64,000 bases of DNA from JANQQN01 sp964519665 (GCA_964519665.1 CAZFIV010000018.1:1-64000); one strand, 5' to 3'. Shown: positions 8,505 through 17,169, counted from the first letter of the stretch. Translations and numbers: made by a program. The notes: a model not told the origin generated them from the sequence alone.

Positions 8505-9104
8505 TCACTGGGAGGGAGCGGCGGTCGTGGTTTCGACAGTGTGCTGCCGGTGCTCGCGGTCGAAGATCAACGACGTCTTGAAGGGGCCCGAGCGCAGCCG
8601 AAGCGTGTTGAGCTGCCCTGGCTCGACATTCATGAGCAGGGTGTGGGTGATGGTGGCGCCGTTCAGACTCCGGACGCTCAACATCTCGAAGTGCAGCCAG
8701 ATCTGCTGGCCCTCCGGCTCCCATCCGACGAACCGGAGCTTGGCCTTGCCGCTCGGCGTGGTCACCGCGAAGTTCTGGGCCAGATAGATGGCCAGCGCCC
8801 CCTCGACCCTCTTCGACCCCCGATGCGATGCGGCGTGGGTCGACGAACGCGACCGCCAGCGGTGCGGGTCGCGATGACGGCCCGCGATGGCCCGGTCGAT
8901 GGCGTCGATCGATACCGCAATGCTGACCTCGAGGTTGCCGGTCGCCGGGTTGAGGCGCGCTTCGCCACGGCTGGTATGGTGCGGATGCGCCGCCGCCGAG
9001 CTCGTCATTGCGGCCACCATCCCTGCGAGCAGTACCCCCACCGTCTTCGGTGAGGGTCGGGGTGAGGGTCGATCGCTGCTCTCACCGGTGAGGGGGGCGA
9101 CCAT
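8505..9104 (-). CDS. DUF6702-family secreted protein
   Basis: Up to 199 residues. After an Ala-rich hydrophobic segment comes HPHHTS, and the mature part repeats a pattern seen in DUF6702 proteins: a strand with LEVSIAVSIDAID near the start and a C-terminal LIFDREHR strand. The hydrophobic LLAGMVAAM followed by SAAA looks like a signal peptide, so export is likely. The first 20 residues are basic and Pro-rich, and an internal start around residue 22 or 29 is plausible. It lies eight bases downstream of the M1 peptidase gene on the same strand, an association seen for this family, which suggests a joint but undefined role. Function unknown. Confidence 0.65.
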   Translation of the reverse strand: MVAPLTGESSDRPSPRPSPKTVGVLLAGMVAAMTSSAAAHPHHTSRGEARLNPATGNLEVSIAVSIDAIDRAIAGRHRDPHRWRSRSSTHAASHRGSKRVEGALAIYLAQNFAVTTPSGKAKLRFVGWEPEGQQIWLHFEMLSVRSLNGATITHTLLMNVEPGQLNTLRLRSGPFKTSLIFDREHRQHTVETTTAAPSQ

Positions 9105-9112
9105 AAACGCTT

Positions 9113-11455
9113 CTACTCCGCCGCTTCCTGCATCGGGTTCTTGCCGCGCTCTTCTTTGAAGAGCTGAAAGCGCGACTTCACCACTCGGCGAGGGAAGCGG
9201 TTGTTTTCGACGTCGGCATCCGCCGTCTCGAGATACGGATCCACCAGCAAGCTCTTGATCGGCCGTTTGGTCATCAACAGTTTCGAGACCCGTCGCGGAT
9301 TGGCCTTCCAGATCTCGGCCGGAATGCGCAGAAGCTCCTTTGCGCCGCTCTCGTACTCGACCTCGAGGATGATGGGCATCACCAGCCCTCCCTTGTTGTG
9401 AAAATCCACGACGTAAAAGCGACGCTGAACGCCCAGCAACCCCCGCTCAGCGGGGGTGAGCCCTTTGAGGTACTCCCGAAACGCCTTGCGGTCCTGCGGG
9501 GTTACGTCGAACTCATCGAAGCTGTTGTAGAAATCCTTCAAACTCTCGATCTCGTCGACCAGGCGGGGCATCTTGCGATTCCGAATTTCGGTGATCGACT
9601 CGGGCTCCTCTTCGTCGTCCTGCCGAGCCCAAGCCTTGTCGAACTCTGGATTCCGGGTCTTGAGCTGATGCTCTCCCACCTCACCGATCGCGATATCCAC
9701 GTGGTCGGTCGAGTAGAACCAGCCCCGCCAGAACCAGTCGAGGTCGACCCCCGAGGCATCCTCCATGATGCGAAAGAAGTCGGCGGGCATCGGCCGCTTG
9801 AATTTCCACTGGCGCGCGTACTCCCGAAACGCGTAATCGAACAGCTCTCGCCCCAGAATCGTCTCTCGCAGGATGTTGAGGGCGGTGGCCGGCTTCGCGT
9901 ACGCGTTGTTCCCGAACTGTAGCAGCGACTCCGAATTGGTCATGATCGGCACCTGCCGACGACTCGTCATGTAGCCCACGATGTCTTTGGGCATTCCGCG
10001 CCGAGACGGATACTCCTCTTCCCATTCTTGCTCGGCCAAGAATTGTAGGAAGGTATTCAAGCCCTCGTCCATCCAGGTCCATTGTCGCTCGTCGCTGTTG
10101 ACGATCATCGGAAAGTAGTTGTGGCCGACCTCGTGAATGACGACCGAGATGAGGGCGTACTTCGCATACTCCCGCGCCCACCGCGCTTTCGGTTGACCGA
10201 AGTACGTGCCGTCCACCATCGCTCGGGGCCGGTTGAAGCAGATCATCGGGTACTCCATCCCGAAGACGGGACCGTTCACCGAGATGGCGACGGGGTATGG
10301 ATAGTCGAAGGTGTAGCGCGAATAGACGTTCATCGTGTGGACGACCGCCCGAGTGCTGTAGCGGCTCCACAGAGGCTCGGCCTCGTTCGGATAAAAAGAC
10401 ATCGCCATCACGTGGTTCTCGCCGCTTTGATGGCCCTGAGCGTCCCAGATGAACTTCCGGGAGCTTGCGAAGGCAAAGTCCCGAACATTTTCGGCCTTGA
10501 AGACCCAAGTTTTCTTCTTTTTCGACCGGCGCTTCTCGTTAGCCTTCGCCTCTTTGGGTGTTACGATGAAGACCGGCTCATCAGCCCTTTTGGCTCGCTT
10601 GAGGCGCCGGCGCTGGTTCACGGAGAGCACGTCGTTGGGGTTCTGAAGAACGCCGGTCGCAGCCACGATGTGGTCGGCGGGCGCGGTGATGTAGACCTCG
10701 AAGTCCCCGAACTCGAGCGTAAACTCCCCACGCCCGAGGAACTGCTTGTGGTGCCAACCGTGCACGTCGGTGTAGGCGACCATGCGGGGGTACCAATGCG
10801 CAATCTCGTAAATGTAGTTATCGTCGCGCTTGAAGTACTCGTATCCGGTGCGGGCTCGAACGACCAGGCCGTCGTTGATCCGGTAGTTCCAGGCGATGAC
10901 CAGCTCGCTGGTCTGACCGGGGGCGAGCGGCTTGTCGAGCTCGACCCGCATCATGGTCTTGACGACGGTATGAACGAGCTTGCGACCCTTCCCGTCGGTC
11001 ACCTCGGTCAGGTTGACGCGCCCATCGAACTTCTCGGTCATCATCAGGCGCGCGAGGGTGTCGAAGTGGAACTTCTCGAAATTCGGGCTGGTCGCCGACA
11101 GGGCCGCATCGCTGTCCCGGGCGAAGATGTTGTTGTCGAGCTGCAGCCACAGATAACGCAGGTGGTGCGGCGACCGATTGTGGTAGCGAATGCGCTCCCG
11201 GCCCTCGATCCGCTGTCGCCGGTCGTCGAGCTCGACCTCGATCCGATAGTCAGCCCGCTGTTGCCAATATCTCGGCCCGGGATGACCAGAGGCCAGTCGA
11301 AGCTCGTCCGGTGTGGGGAGGATCTCCTCGAGCTGACGGAACGCGTCGTGGGGGCTGGGGTGCGCGTGAGCCACGGTGCCCTCCACTGCAGAGGGCAGGG
11401 GCGCTAACAAGGCTGCAAGGTATATTGCGGTCGGTCGGCGGGCGGAACGGATCAC
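9113..11455 (-). CDS. Exported M1-family zinc metallopeptidase
   Basis: The zinc-binding HEVGHNYF motif, followed about 18 residues on by the third ligand in WMDEGLN, identifies a gluzincin of the M1 (aminopeptidase N-like) family. An N-terminal saddle domain precedes it, and the long C-terminal part follows WFWRGWFYSTD. The upstream exopeptidase motif is not the standard GAMEN; FGMEYPM occupies the place and is a variant typical of this subgroup. GTG at 11455 is preferred: it gives a basic stretch and the hydrophobic IYLAALLAPL signal ending near VAHA. A longer frame to 11611 reads 52 improbable Arg-rich residues. Likely periplasmic, co-transcribed with the DUF6702 gene. Confidence 0.85.
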   Translation of the reverse strand: MIRSARRPTAIYLAALLAPLPSAVEGTVAHAHPSPHDAFRQLEEILPTPDELRLASGHPGPRYWQQRADYRIEVELDDRRQRIEGRERIRYHNRSPHHLRYLWLQLDNNIFARDSDAALSATSPNFEKFHFDTLARLMMTEKFDGRVNLTEVTDGKGRKLVHTVVKTMMRVELDKPLAPGQTSELVIAWNYRINDGLVVRARTGYEYFKRDDNYIYEIAHWYPRMVAYTDVHGWHHKQFLGRGEFTLEFGDFEVYITAPADHIVAATGVLQNPNDVLSVNQRRRLKRAKRADEPVFIVTPKEAKANEKRRSKKKKTWVFKAENVRDFAFASSRKFIWDAQGHQSGENHVMAMSFYPNEAEPLWSRYSTRAVVHTMNVYSRYTFDYPYPVAISVNGPVFGMEYPMICFNRPRAMVDGTYFGQPKARWAREYAKYALISVVIHEVGHNYFPMIVNSDERQWTWMDEGLNTFLQFLAEQEWEEEYPSRRGMPKDIVGYMTSRRQVPIMTNSESLLQFGNNAYAKPATALNILRETILGRELFDYAFREYARQWKFKRPMPADFFRIMEDASGVDLDWFWRGWFYSTDHVDIAIGEVGEHQLKTRNPEFDKAWARQDDEEEPESITEIRNRKMPRLVDEIESLKDFYNSFDEFDVTPQDRKAFREYLKGLTPAERGLLGVQRRFYVVDFHNKGGLVMPIILEVEYESGAKELLRIPAEIWKANPRRVSKLLMTKRPIKSLLVDPYLETADADVENNRFPRRVVKSRFQLFKEERGKNPMQEAAE

Positions 11456-11662
11456 CCGCGAGTCATCCCGTCGCCGGTCGACTTTAGTCAACCCAGCGCG
11501 CGAAGACCTCGCCAAAGACCCGCCGCGACCCGCCCTCCCCAGAGCGGGCCGCGGCGACTCCACCCACCAACGTCGGGCCGGGATCCCCATCCCTACCCCA
11601 CGAAGTCGCAAAGGATGACCGCCAAGCCCGGCCGGGCCGGATCGGCTCTATCGTCGAGGTCA

Positions 11663-11708
11663 GCGGGTCCGCTCGGGAGCCAAACAAAAAACCTCCCGAG
11701 CGACCCGC
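11663..11708 (-). repeat. Long inverted repeat with a T-rich loop (minus strand)
   Basis: GCGGGT(C)CGCTCGGGAG at 11663-11679 is complementary to CTCCCGAGCGACCCGC at 11693-11708, with one bulged base and a 13-base loop that reads GTTTTTTGTTTGG on the minus strand. On that strand an alternative, smaller hairpin GAGCG-CGGGT-CGCTC lies just before the same T-run, so the segment can fold either as a terminator-like stem plus T-run or as the long hairpin. Confidence 0.45.
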
Positions 11709-11773
11709 GCTCGCCTCAGATCCGCCATCGATAGCTCGGCCCAGCGGCTCCGGATCCGCTCCGCTAAGCCCTT

Positions 11774-11805
11774 AAAAAAACCAGCTCGAATAGATAGTGA
11801 GCTGG
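11774..11805 (-). terminator. Intrinsic (Rho-independent) terminator on the minus strand
   Basis: On the minus strand the stem CCAGCTC/GAGCTGG (arms at 11799-11805 and 11781-11787) encloses an 11-base loop and is followed at once by seven Ts (11780-11774). This is a textbook terminator. No coding gene on the minus strand ends near it; the nearest minus-strand signal upstream would have to start in 11806-12098. Confidence 0.75.
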
Positions 11806-11970
11806 AGGGCGACACATTCGCGTCGTCCCGCGATGTCAGGTCCGTGTGCAACGGCGATGCCATCCGTTGAGCGTCCCGATAACGGTCGACGTTCGTTCCC
11901 GAAGCCAGATCGATTTCTGAGAGGCGCAAGTTCGGCAGGGCCCGCCTTGCAGCACTTGCAAGGTCCCGAC
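11806..11970 (-). ncRNA. Candidate structured small RNA upstream of the terminator (boundaries unknown)
   Basis: Read on the minus strand, the segment before the terminator folds into discrete hairpins: CCTTGCA/TGCAAGG at 11945-11963, flanked by GGGCC-type complementary sequence, and GGGACGAC pairing with GTCGCCC near 11808-11830, immediately before the terminator stem. No credible open reading frame or ribosome site accompanies it. I could not match it to 6S, 4.5S, tmRNA or RNase P motifs. Neither a promoter nor the 5' end is clear. Confidence 0.28.
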
Positions 11971-12098
11971 TTCGGCCCGGAGGATACCCTCAATCGGGCG
12001 CGACCATACGCGCGAAGAGGTCGACAACGCCTCTCTTTGCGGGCACCGGTCACGAACGCTCACGGCGCATCATCCGCCGCGGGCTTGGAGACGAAGAC

Positions 12099-14396
12099 AT
12101 GGATATTTGGGCGTGGGTCGAGGACTACTGCACACAGCTGGCCAAGGACGGCCACCAGAAGCTAGCCTACCAGATTCTTCATCTGCCGAGGTTGGTCATG
12201 GACAACCGCGCCGAAGAGGTCGACCGCCTCGTACCGGCGTTGTTGGACGTCGCTCGCGAACTCGAGCACCCCTGGCTCGAGGTGTTCGTCCGGCACTGGA
12301 ACCTCCACAGCCGGGTGCGCAAGCGGTACGAAGTGAAAGGCTTGTTGCCGGAGGCGCTCGAGCTCATCGAGTTTGCCAACCGCGACGAAACGAAAGGCTG
12401 CCCTCAGAGCGTCTGTGCGGTCCAAGACCTGACGAGCTGCTACGCGGACATCGACGGACCCGGGTACGGGCAAGTGCGATTGGAGGCGGCAAAGACCGCA
12501 CTCGACCGCATCGATACCGCGTGGCCCTGCTTTCGATGCATCTCCGGTGAGTACGCGGCCGCGCTCGTCGACCTCGATCGAGCCGATGAAGCGGTCGCGT
12601 TCTGTGACCGTCAACTCGCCGCGATCGGCGCCAGTGACAATCCCTACGACTTCCGAGAACCGAGGGTGCGGGCCCTGATCGCCCTGGACCGCCTCGAAGA
12701 TGCCCTTGCGCTCAACGCCGAGGCCGAGAATCCCGGCGCGGGCGAGTCGTGGCTGGTCAACAAGACCATCGACCACGCTCGCATCCTCGCTCGGCTCGGC
12801 CGATTCGAAGAGGCGAAGGCCTGTCTGCCCGACTTTGACATGATCACCGATTCGCCCGGCTCGTACAGTGGTTGGGTCGACGCCATGATCCATATCATCC
12901 GCGGTGGGCTCGCCCCGAACGACTGGGAGTTCGACCTGCAGGTGCGCCTGATGGCGGGCAGGCTCGAAGACCAAGGTGCGCTTCGGGAGGCCTGGCGGCT
13001 CCAGAGCTTCCGGGTCGAGCTCGCTTTGGAGCGCGAACGAGCTTGGGTCGCCCGCCACGCGGTGGAAGCGATGCAGCGCATCGCGCCCCAGTTCGAACAC
13101 CCCCTCGACGCGCCCGAGCTCACCGAATCCGCCGACCGGCGAGTCGCCGCGATCGAGGCGAGGGTCGACCTCGACATCGCGGATACCATCGAGGAAAACC
13201 TGAAGGACGCCAAGGAGCCCGACCTCGACTACGAGCGGTTTCGGCAGGCGCTCGCCCGCTGGCCCGACGACCATCGGCTGTGGCTCGCGTGGGGCCAGGC
13301 CGCAGGGGTTCTAGGAAGACTGGAGGAGCTGGTGGCCTCGGGTCGCGAGTTCTTCGGGCGCAATCCGTCGGCATGGCAGGTCGCGATCGTCGTCGGTCAA
13401 ACGCTGGTGGCGCTCGAGCAGCTCGACGCGGCCGAGGCGTGGGCCGAAGACACATTCGTCGCCATCGACGACAAAGAGTCGCGAGCTGCGGCTCGCTTCA
13501 TTCAAGCCTTGGCGGCCGAGCGGCGCGGCGACGAAAACCAATTGAAAGCTCGACTGGAACAGGTGCTGGGCTTTGACCCTGAGGCCCGCAATACGCGTTC
13601 GATGCTCGCCGAGCTGGCGCGCAACGAGAAAGACTACGAGGCCGCGCTCGAGCACATCGAAGTCCTGCTGAAGGTCGAGCCCGAAGTCATGTCGCATCAT
13701 TGGGACCGCATCGTCGCGGCCACGATGGAGGACCGCTGGGACATTGTGCGAGATTCGGGAGCCGCACTCGGCATGCGCTTCGCCACCGACGAGGGCCCGG
13801 TCGACGAAGAGTGGGGTGTGGTCCGTGTGCAGATGCTGGATGAGACCGGCACCCCGGCGAACCTGCACACCCTCCGAACGGGACCGGTCACCGGACGCAT
13901 CATCGAGATCAGCCCCCCTGAGCTGCCGATTCAGTTCTACGGCGCGGCGGTGATCTTCGATCCTCGTCCCCTCAATCCGCCCGACACCGACGCCGCAGGG
14001 GAGCATGACGGCGATGAACGCCCCCCGTTGACGTTCCCCTTGCTCGACATCCTTCATGCGAGCCCCTATCGAGCGTTCGCTGTCGATGGGGCGCGCCCGT
14101 CGGAGGTACAAATGAACGCGCTGCGCGCCGACCTCAGCAGTTACGGAGCCGTGATTCAGATCCGCAGCGGGCCTGACTACCGGATCCAACACGCGACCGA
14201 GGAAGGAAGAGATGCGGCCTACTGGTACGTCGCGGTCCTCGAAGATACGCCGCTGGAAGTTGTCGCGGATCGCATGGAAGTCCTCGAGGAAGCCCTCGGT
14301 GGCCCCCTGGTTTGGCCTCAACTGCTCTACGCGCTCGGGCGCTCGGAGCGCCTGGCCGAGCAGGAACGCCTCATCTCCGAATGGGAGCTGATGTAG
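12099..14396 (+). CDS. Large TPR-like helical repeat protein of unknown function
   Basis: A soluble 765-residue protein with no signal peptide or membrane span. The first about 540 residues are helical repeats with TPR-like spacing (alternating A, L, Y and D/E patterns such as YAAALVDLDRADEAVAFCDRQL and ALEHIEVLLKVEP). The last about 200 residues form a separate mixed alpha/beta part, with GRIIEISPPELPIQFYGAAVIFDP, that I do not recognise. A GGAG site lies eight bases before the ATG. It is followed after 55 bases by the diadenylate-cyclase-domain gene on the same strand, so it may be a partner or scaffold for that protein. The role is inferred from context only. Confidence 0.7.
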   Translation: MDIWAWVEDYCTQLAKDGHQKLAYQILHLPRLVMDNRAEEVDRLVPALLDVARELEHPWLEVFVRHWNLHSRVRKRYEVKGLLPEALELIEFANRDETKGCPQSVCAVQDLTSCYADIDGPGYGQVRLEAAKTALDRIDTAWPCFRCISGEYAAALVDLDRADEAVAFCDRQLAAIGASDNPYDFREPRVRALIALDRLEDALALNAEAENPGAGESWLVNKTIDHARILARLGRFEEAKACLPDFDMITDSPGSYSGWVDAMIHIIRGGLAPNDWEFDLQVRLMAGRLEDQGALREAWRLQSFRVELALERERAWVARHAVEAMQRIAPQFEHPLDAPELTESADRRVAAIEARVDLDIADTIEENLKDAKEPDLDYERFRQALARWPDDHRLWLAWGQAAGVLGRLEELVASGREFFGRNPSAWQVAIVVGQTLVALEQLDAAEAWAEDTFVAIDDKESRAAARFIQALAAERRGDENQLKARLEQVLGFDPEARNTRSMLAELARNEKDYEAALEHIEVLLKVEPEVMSHHWDRIVAATMEDRWDIVRDSGAALGMRFATDEGPVDEEWGVVRVQMLDETGTPANLHTLRTGPVTGRIIEISPPELPIQFYGAAVIFDPRPLNPPDTDAAGEHDGDERPPLTFPLLDILHASPYRAFAVDGARPSEVQMNALRADLSSYGAVIQIRSGPDYRIQHATEEGRDAAYWYVAVLEDTPLEVVADRMEVLEEALGGPLVWPQLLYALGRSERLAEQERLISEWELM

Positions 14397-14451
14397 ACCA
14401 GATACGTCCAACTTATTGCGGTAGGCATCGTCCCGCGGTTTAGATGCTCAG

Positions 14452-15729
14452 GTGGCCGACCCGCACGCGTACCCCGAAGACCTCGCGCGATTCGTTCTCG
14501 CCGCCGTAGAAGGTCAACTGGGGTTGGCGTTCGAGGAGCTCACCCGAGTCCTGTCGATCGCATATCAAGCCAGCTTGCTGCGAGACGAGACCCGGCCGGT
14601 CACCTTCCGGCTCGTGCTCGCCGATCCCGACGCCTACGAGCCAGAGGGGGGCCCCCCCAAAGGACATCACCGGTTGCGATTCGACAGGCCGCGACCGTTC
14701 GAACCCCAAGTGCTCCGGCGCCTGGCCCACGCGGTCGATTTTCGACGAGGCATGGTCGGCCTCCAGGTCGTCGGAGGCACGGTCAAGGTGTGGGGTCTCA
14801 TCCACTCGGGCGCCCTGTGGTTGCAGCCGGTGCGAGGAGGTCGACGCGACCAGGCCCTGCCCGAACACCTCGTCATTCATGTGCGCGGGCCCGGCCAGCT
14901 CTTGCTGACCCTCGGCCATCGAACCCTGGCCACGCTCTCGAGCGGCAAGATCGAGGTCCCCAAGAACGACGTGTTCGACTCCCGATGGCTGCCCGAGATG
15001 TTCGCGCCGATCCGGCAGGAGCTCATGGTTCTTCACGATGCCGCGCGGGAACAGGCCGAGGCCCCTTGGGCGCGACTCGATCACAGCCTCACCAAGACGA
15101 TCTCTCAGCACATGGTGCGACGCCTGATCGCGACCATAAGGGAGGCTCAGCACGGGGGCACGGTGCTGATCTTGCCCGTGACCACCAGCGAGACCCTCCT
15201 TCACGACGACTCGGCGTTTCGCTTACGGTTTCGCTTTGATGACCCCCTGCCCGCCCGCCGGTTCCGTCATCTGATCCTCGAAGTCATGAACACCTTGGCA
15301 CGAACCGCAGCTCCCGATGGCCCGCCCGTCGGGTGGCCGGAGTACCAGGCGAGCCGCAACGCGAAACTGGCCGACCTCGATGAAGCGATCTTCGAATTCG
15401 CCCACCTCGTCGCGGGCCTCGCAAACGTCGATGGCGCCGTACTGCTCAACCAACGATTCGAGCTCCTCGGATTTGGAGCGGTCATTGCCGGGGGTTTGCC
15501 TGAGGTAGAAACCGTCGCTCGCGCTCTCGACGTCGAGGCTCAGGAGCGACTCCGTGAATCCACGGAAGCGGTCGGGACCCGCCATAGAGCCGTCTACCGG
15601 CTGTGCGCGGCCCATCCCGAAGCGCTGGGGATCGTCGTCTCACAGGATGGCGGGGTCCGGTTCGTACGCCGCGCCGATGACGAAGTCGTGTACTGGGACC
15701 AGGTCAAGCTCGGCTCCCACGACATTTGA
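14452..15729 (+). CDS. DisA_N/DAC-domain protein, probable diadenylate cyclase with N-terminal sensor region
   Basis: The C-terminal third carries the two hallmarks of DAC (c-di-AMP synthase) domains: D-G-A at residues 327-329 in ANVDGAVLLNQRFELLGFGA, and R-H-R at 377-379 in GTRHRAVYRL, followed by the IVVSQDGGVRFVRR strand. These bind ATP and metal in DisA and CdaA. The N-terminal about 300 residues resemble the sensor-type extensions reported for DAC proteins outside Firmicutes (DACNV/DACND-type), with a substrate-like strand-helix mix and no membrane span. The start is a GTG at 14452 without a strong ribosome site. Synthesis of c-di-AMP or a related dinucleotide is inferred. Neighbours are the TPR protein upstream and a FAD oxidoreductase 33 bases downstream. 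Confidence 0.78.
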   Translation: MADPHAYPEDLARFVLAAVEGQLGLAFEELTRVLSIAYQASLLRDETRPVTFRLVLADPDAYEPEGGPPKGHHRLRFDRPRPFEPQVLRRLAHAVDFRRGMVGLQVVGGTVKVWGLIHSGALWLQPVRGGRRDQALPEHLVIHVRGPGQLLLTLGHRTLATLSSGKIEVPKNDVFDSRWLPEMFAPIRQELMVLHDAAREQAEAPWARLDHSLTKTISQHMVRRLIATIREAQHGGTVLILPVTTSETLLHDDSAFRLRFRFDDPLPARRFRHLILEVMNTLARTAAPDGPPVGWPEYQASRNAKLADLDEAIFEFAHLVAGLANVDGAVLLNQRFELLGFGAVIAGGLPEVETVARALDVEAQERLRESTEAVGTRHRAVYRLCAAHPEALGIVVSQDGGVRFVRRADDEVVYWDQVKLGSHDI

Positions 15730-15762
15730 CTCGGCGGGCGCCCGACCCACAATAGATGTGCC

Positions 15763-16776
15763 ATGCCTACCCCTAGCGGGTCTCCGCGCGTACTGATCGT
15801 AGGTGCTGGCGTCGCCGGTCTGACCGTCGCCCAGTCGCTTCACAACAGCGGGTTCACGGTGGTCGTCGTCGACAAGGGGCGCGCCCCGGGCGGCCGCATC
15901 TCGAGCCGGATCGCTGACCGATCCGGCGGTATCGGCCCGTTCGACCACGGCGCTCAGTACTTCACGGCCCGCGACCCCCGGTTTTTGGCTCGCGTGAAAG
16001 CCTGGCTGGCCGCTGGGGTGGCCGCTCCCTGGGACGGCCGCATCGGGGTCGCCAAGCATGGTGAGTTGACGCCCAAGGTTGGCGACCAACCGATCCGTTA
16101 CGTCGGTGTTCCCACCATGCGAGCCATCGCTTGGCATCAAGCACGAATGCTCGACGTGCGGAGCGAGACGCGGGTGACCGAGCTGCGGCGAGTCGAAGGG
16201 CGGTGGCACGCGACCGTGGATATGGGCGATGAGATCGAGCCGGCCGACGCGGTCATCGTCACGGCCCCGTCCGAACAAAGCCAGTCTCTGCTCTCGGCCG
16301 CCCCGGGTCTCGCCGCGGCCGCGGGCCGGGTGCGCCACGCGCCCTGTTGGGCGGTGATGGTCGCATTCGACCGTGCGGTCGAGGTCCCGTACGACGGGCT
16401 GTTCATCCAGGATGGCCCACTGAGCTGGGTCGCTCGCGACAGCGCAAAGCCCGGCCGTCCCGGCGGCGATCGCTGGGTCCTTCACGCCGGCCCCGTGTGG
16501 TCCGAGAGTCATCTCGACGACGATCCAGACGCGGTCGCCCGAGACCTCTTATCGTCGTTCTTCGCCACCGTCGGCCTTCCCGAGGTCGTCCCGGTGTACC
16601 TGACGGCACACCGCTGGCGGTACGCGCGCGCCGAACCCCCCATCGATCGCGGTTGCCTGTTCGATGCCGACCTCAGGGTCGGTGCGGCCGGTGATTGGGC
16701 GCATGGTGCTCGGATCGAAGGGGCGTTCCTGAGCGGGTTGAGCGCGGCGGCCCGGGTCCGGGAGGCGTTGACGTGA
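15763..16776 (+). CDS. Renalase-like NAD(P)/FAD-dependent oxidoreductase
   Basis: A 337-residue flavoprotein. The N-terminus has the dinucleotide-binding fold: VLIVGAGVAGLTVAQSL with GxGxxG, the acidic end of the second strand in VVVVDKG, and the GGRISSR motif of amine-oxidase/renalase-type enzymes. FDHGAQYFTARDPRF also matches renalase-like bacterial proteins, and AGDWAHGARIEGAFLSG near the end is the C-terminal FAD contact. Substrate unknown; renalase relatives oxidise off-pathway dihydro-NAD(P) isomers. The stop overlaps the start of the next gene by four bases (GTGA), so translation is coupled. Confidence 0.82.
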   Translation: MPTPSGSPRVLIVGAGVAGLTVAQSLHNSGFTVVVVDKGRAPGGRISSRIADRSGGIGPFDHGAQYFTARDPRFLARVKAWLAAGVAAPWDGRIGVAKHGELTPKVGDQPIRYVGVPTMRAIAWHQARMLDVRSETRVTELRRVEGRWHATVDMGDEIEPADAVIVTAPSEQSQSLLSAAPGLAAAAGRVRHAPCWAVMVAFDRAVEVPYDGLFIQDGPLSWVARDSAKPGRPGGDRWVLHAGPVWSESHLDDDPDAVARDLLSSFFATVGLPEVVPVYLTAHRWRYARAEPPIDRGCLFDADLRVGAAGDWAHGARIEGAFLSGLSAAARVREALT

Positions 16777-17159
16777 CCGAACGAGCGACGAAGCCCTGCG
16801 CGGCGTGCGGTCGCGCCATCGAGTGGCGCAAGAAATGGGCGAATTGCTGGGAGCAGGTCCGGTACTGCTCCGACCAGTGCCGTCGTCGAAAGGTCCGGCC
16901 GGTCGACGAAGCACTCGAATCGGCCATCATGGACCTCCTCGAACAGCGTCCGGCTGGCGCGACCATCTGCCCGAGCGAGGCGGCCCGTCGAGTCGGCACC
17001 GGCGCCTCGTGGCGTGAGCTCATGGAACCAACGCGACGAGCGGCCCGTCGATTGGTCGCCTCCGGGCATCTCGACATCACGCAAAAGGGTAGAACGGTCG
17101 ACCCCAGCACCGCGCGAGGGGCCATTCGACTTCGGCTCAGACCTCACCGTCCCGCCTAG
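16773..17159 (+). CDS. DUF2256-DUF3253 fusion, zinc-ribbon plus winged-helix-like protein
   Basis: A 128-residue protein. The N-terminus has the cysteine-rich DUF2256 signature, KPCAACGRAIEWRKKW followed by NCWEQVRYCSDQCRR, which likely binds zinc. The C-terminal about 80 residues match DUF3253, a helical winged-helix-like domain with CPSEAARRVG. Such fusions are found next to oxidoreductases or cryptochrome/photolyase-type genes in many bacteria, with unknown function. The GTG start overlaps the stop of the FAD oxidoreductase, so the two are made together. Confidence 0.82.
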   Translation: MTERATKPCAACGRAIEWRKKWANCWEQVRYCSDQCRRRKVRPVDEALESAIMDLLEQRPAGATICPSEAARRVGTGASWRELMEPTRRAARRLVASGHLDITQKGRTVDPSTARGAIRLRLRPHRPA

Positions 17160-17169
17160 CGATACCGAC

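Larger units (their letters stand above)
11456..12098. other. Gene-poor 640-bp divergent intergenic region with structured minus-strand elements
   Basis: This gap separates the M1 peptidase gene (minus) from the TPR-protein gene (plus). Short open frames here are Arg/Ser-rich and unlike the neighbours in composition, so no coding gene is supported. It holds a clear intrinsic terminator on the minus strand (11774-11805), a second inverted repeat with a T-rich loop (11663-11708), and several hairpins between 11806 and 11965. It could encode a small RNA, or be a long leader for the peptidase operon. Confidence 0.5.

Noticed and set aside
10082..11407. 441-codon plus-strand open frame opposite the M1 peptidase gene
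   Set aside because: Antisense shadow; the minus strand has HEVGH and the third zinc ligand.
11806..12063. Short minus-strand ORFs of about 75-93 codons in the intergenic region
   Set aside because: Composition is Arg/Ser-rich and unlike neighbours, no ribosome site, and they cross the hairpins and terminator; a non-coding RNA or leader is the better reading.
12162..14411. Long minus-strand open frames opposite the TPR-like protein
   Set aside because: The plus-strand gene has a good ribosome site and helical repeats; the minus frames have neither.
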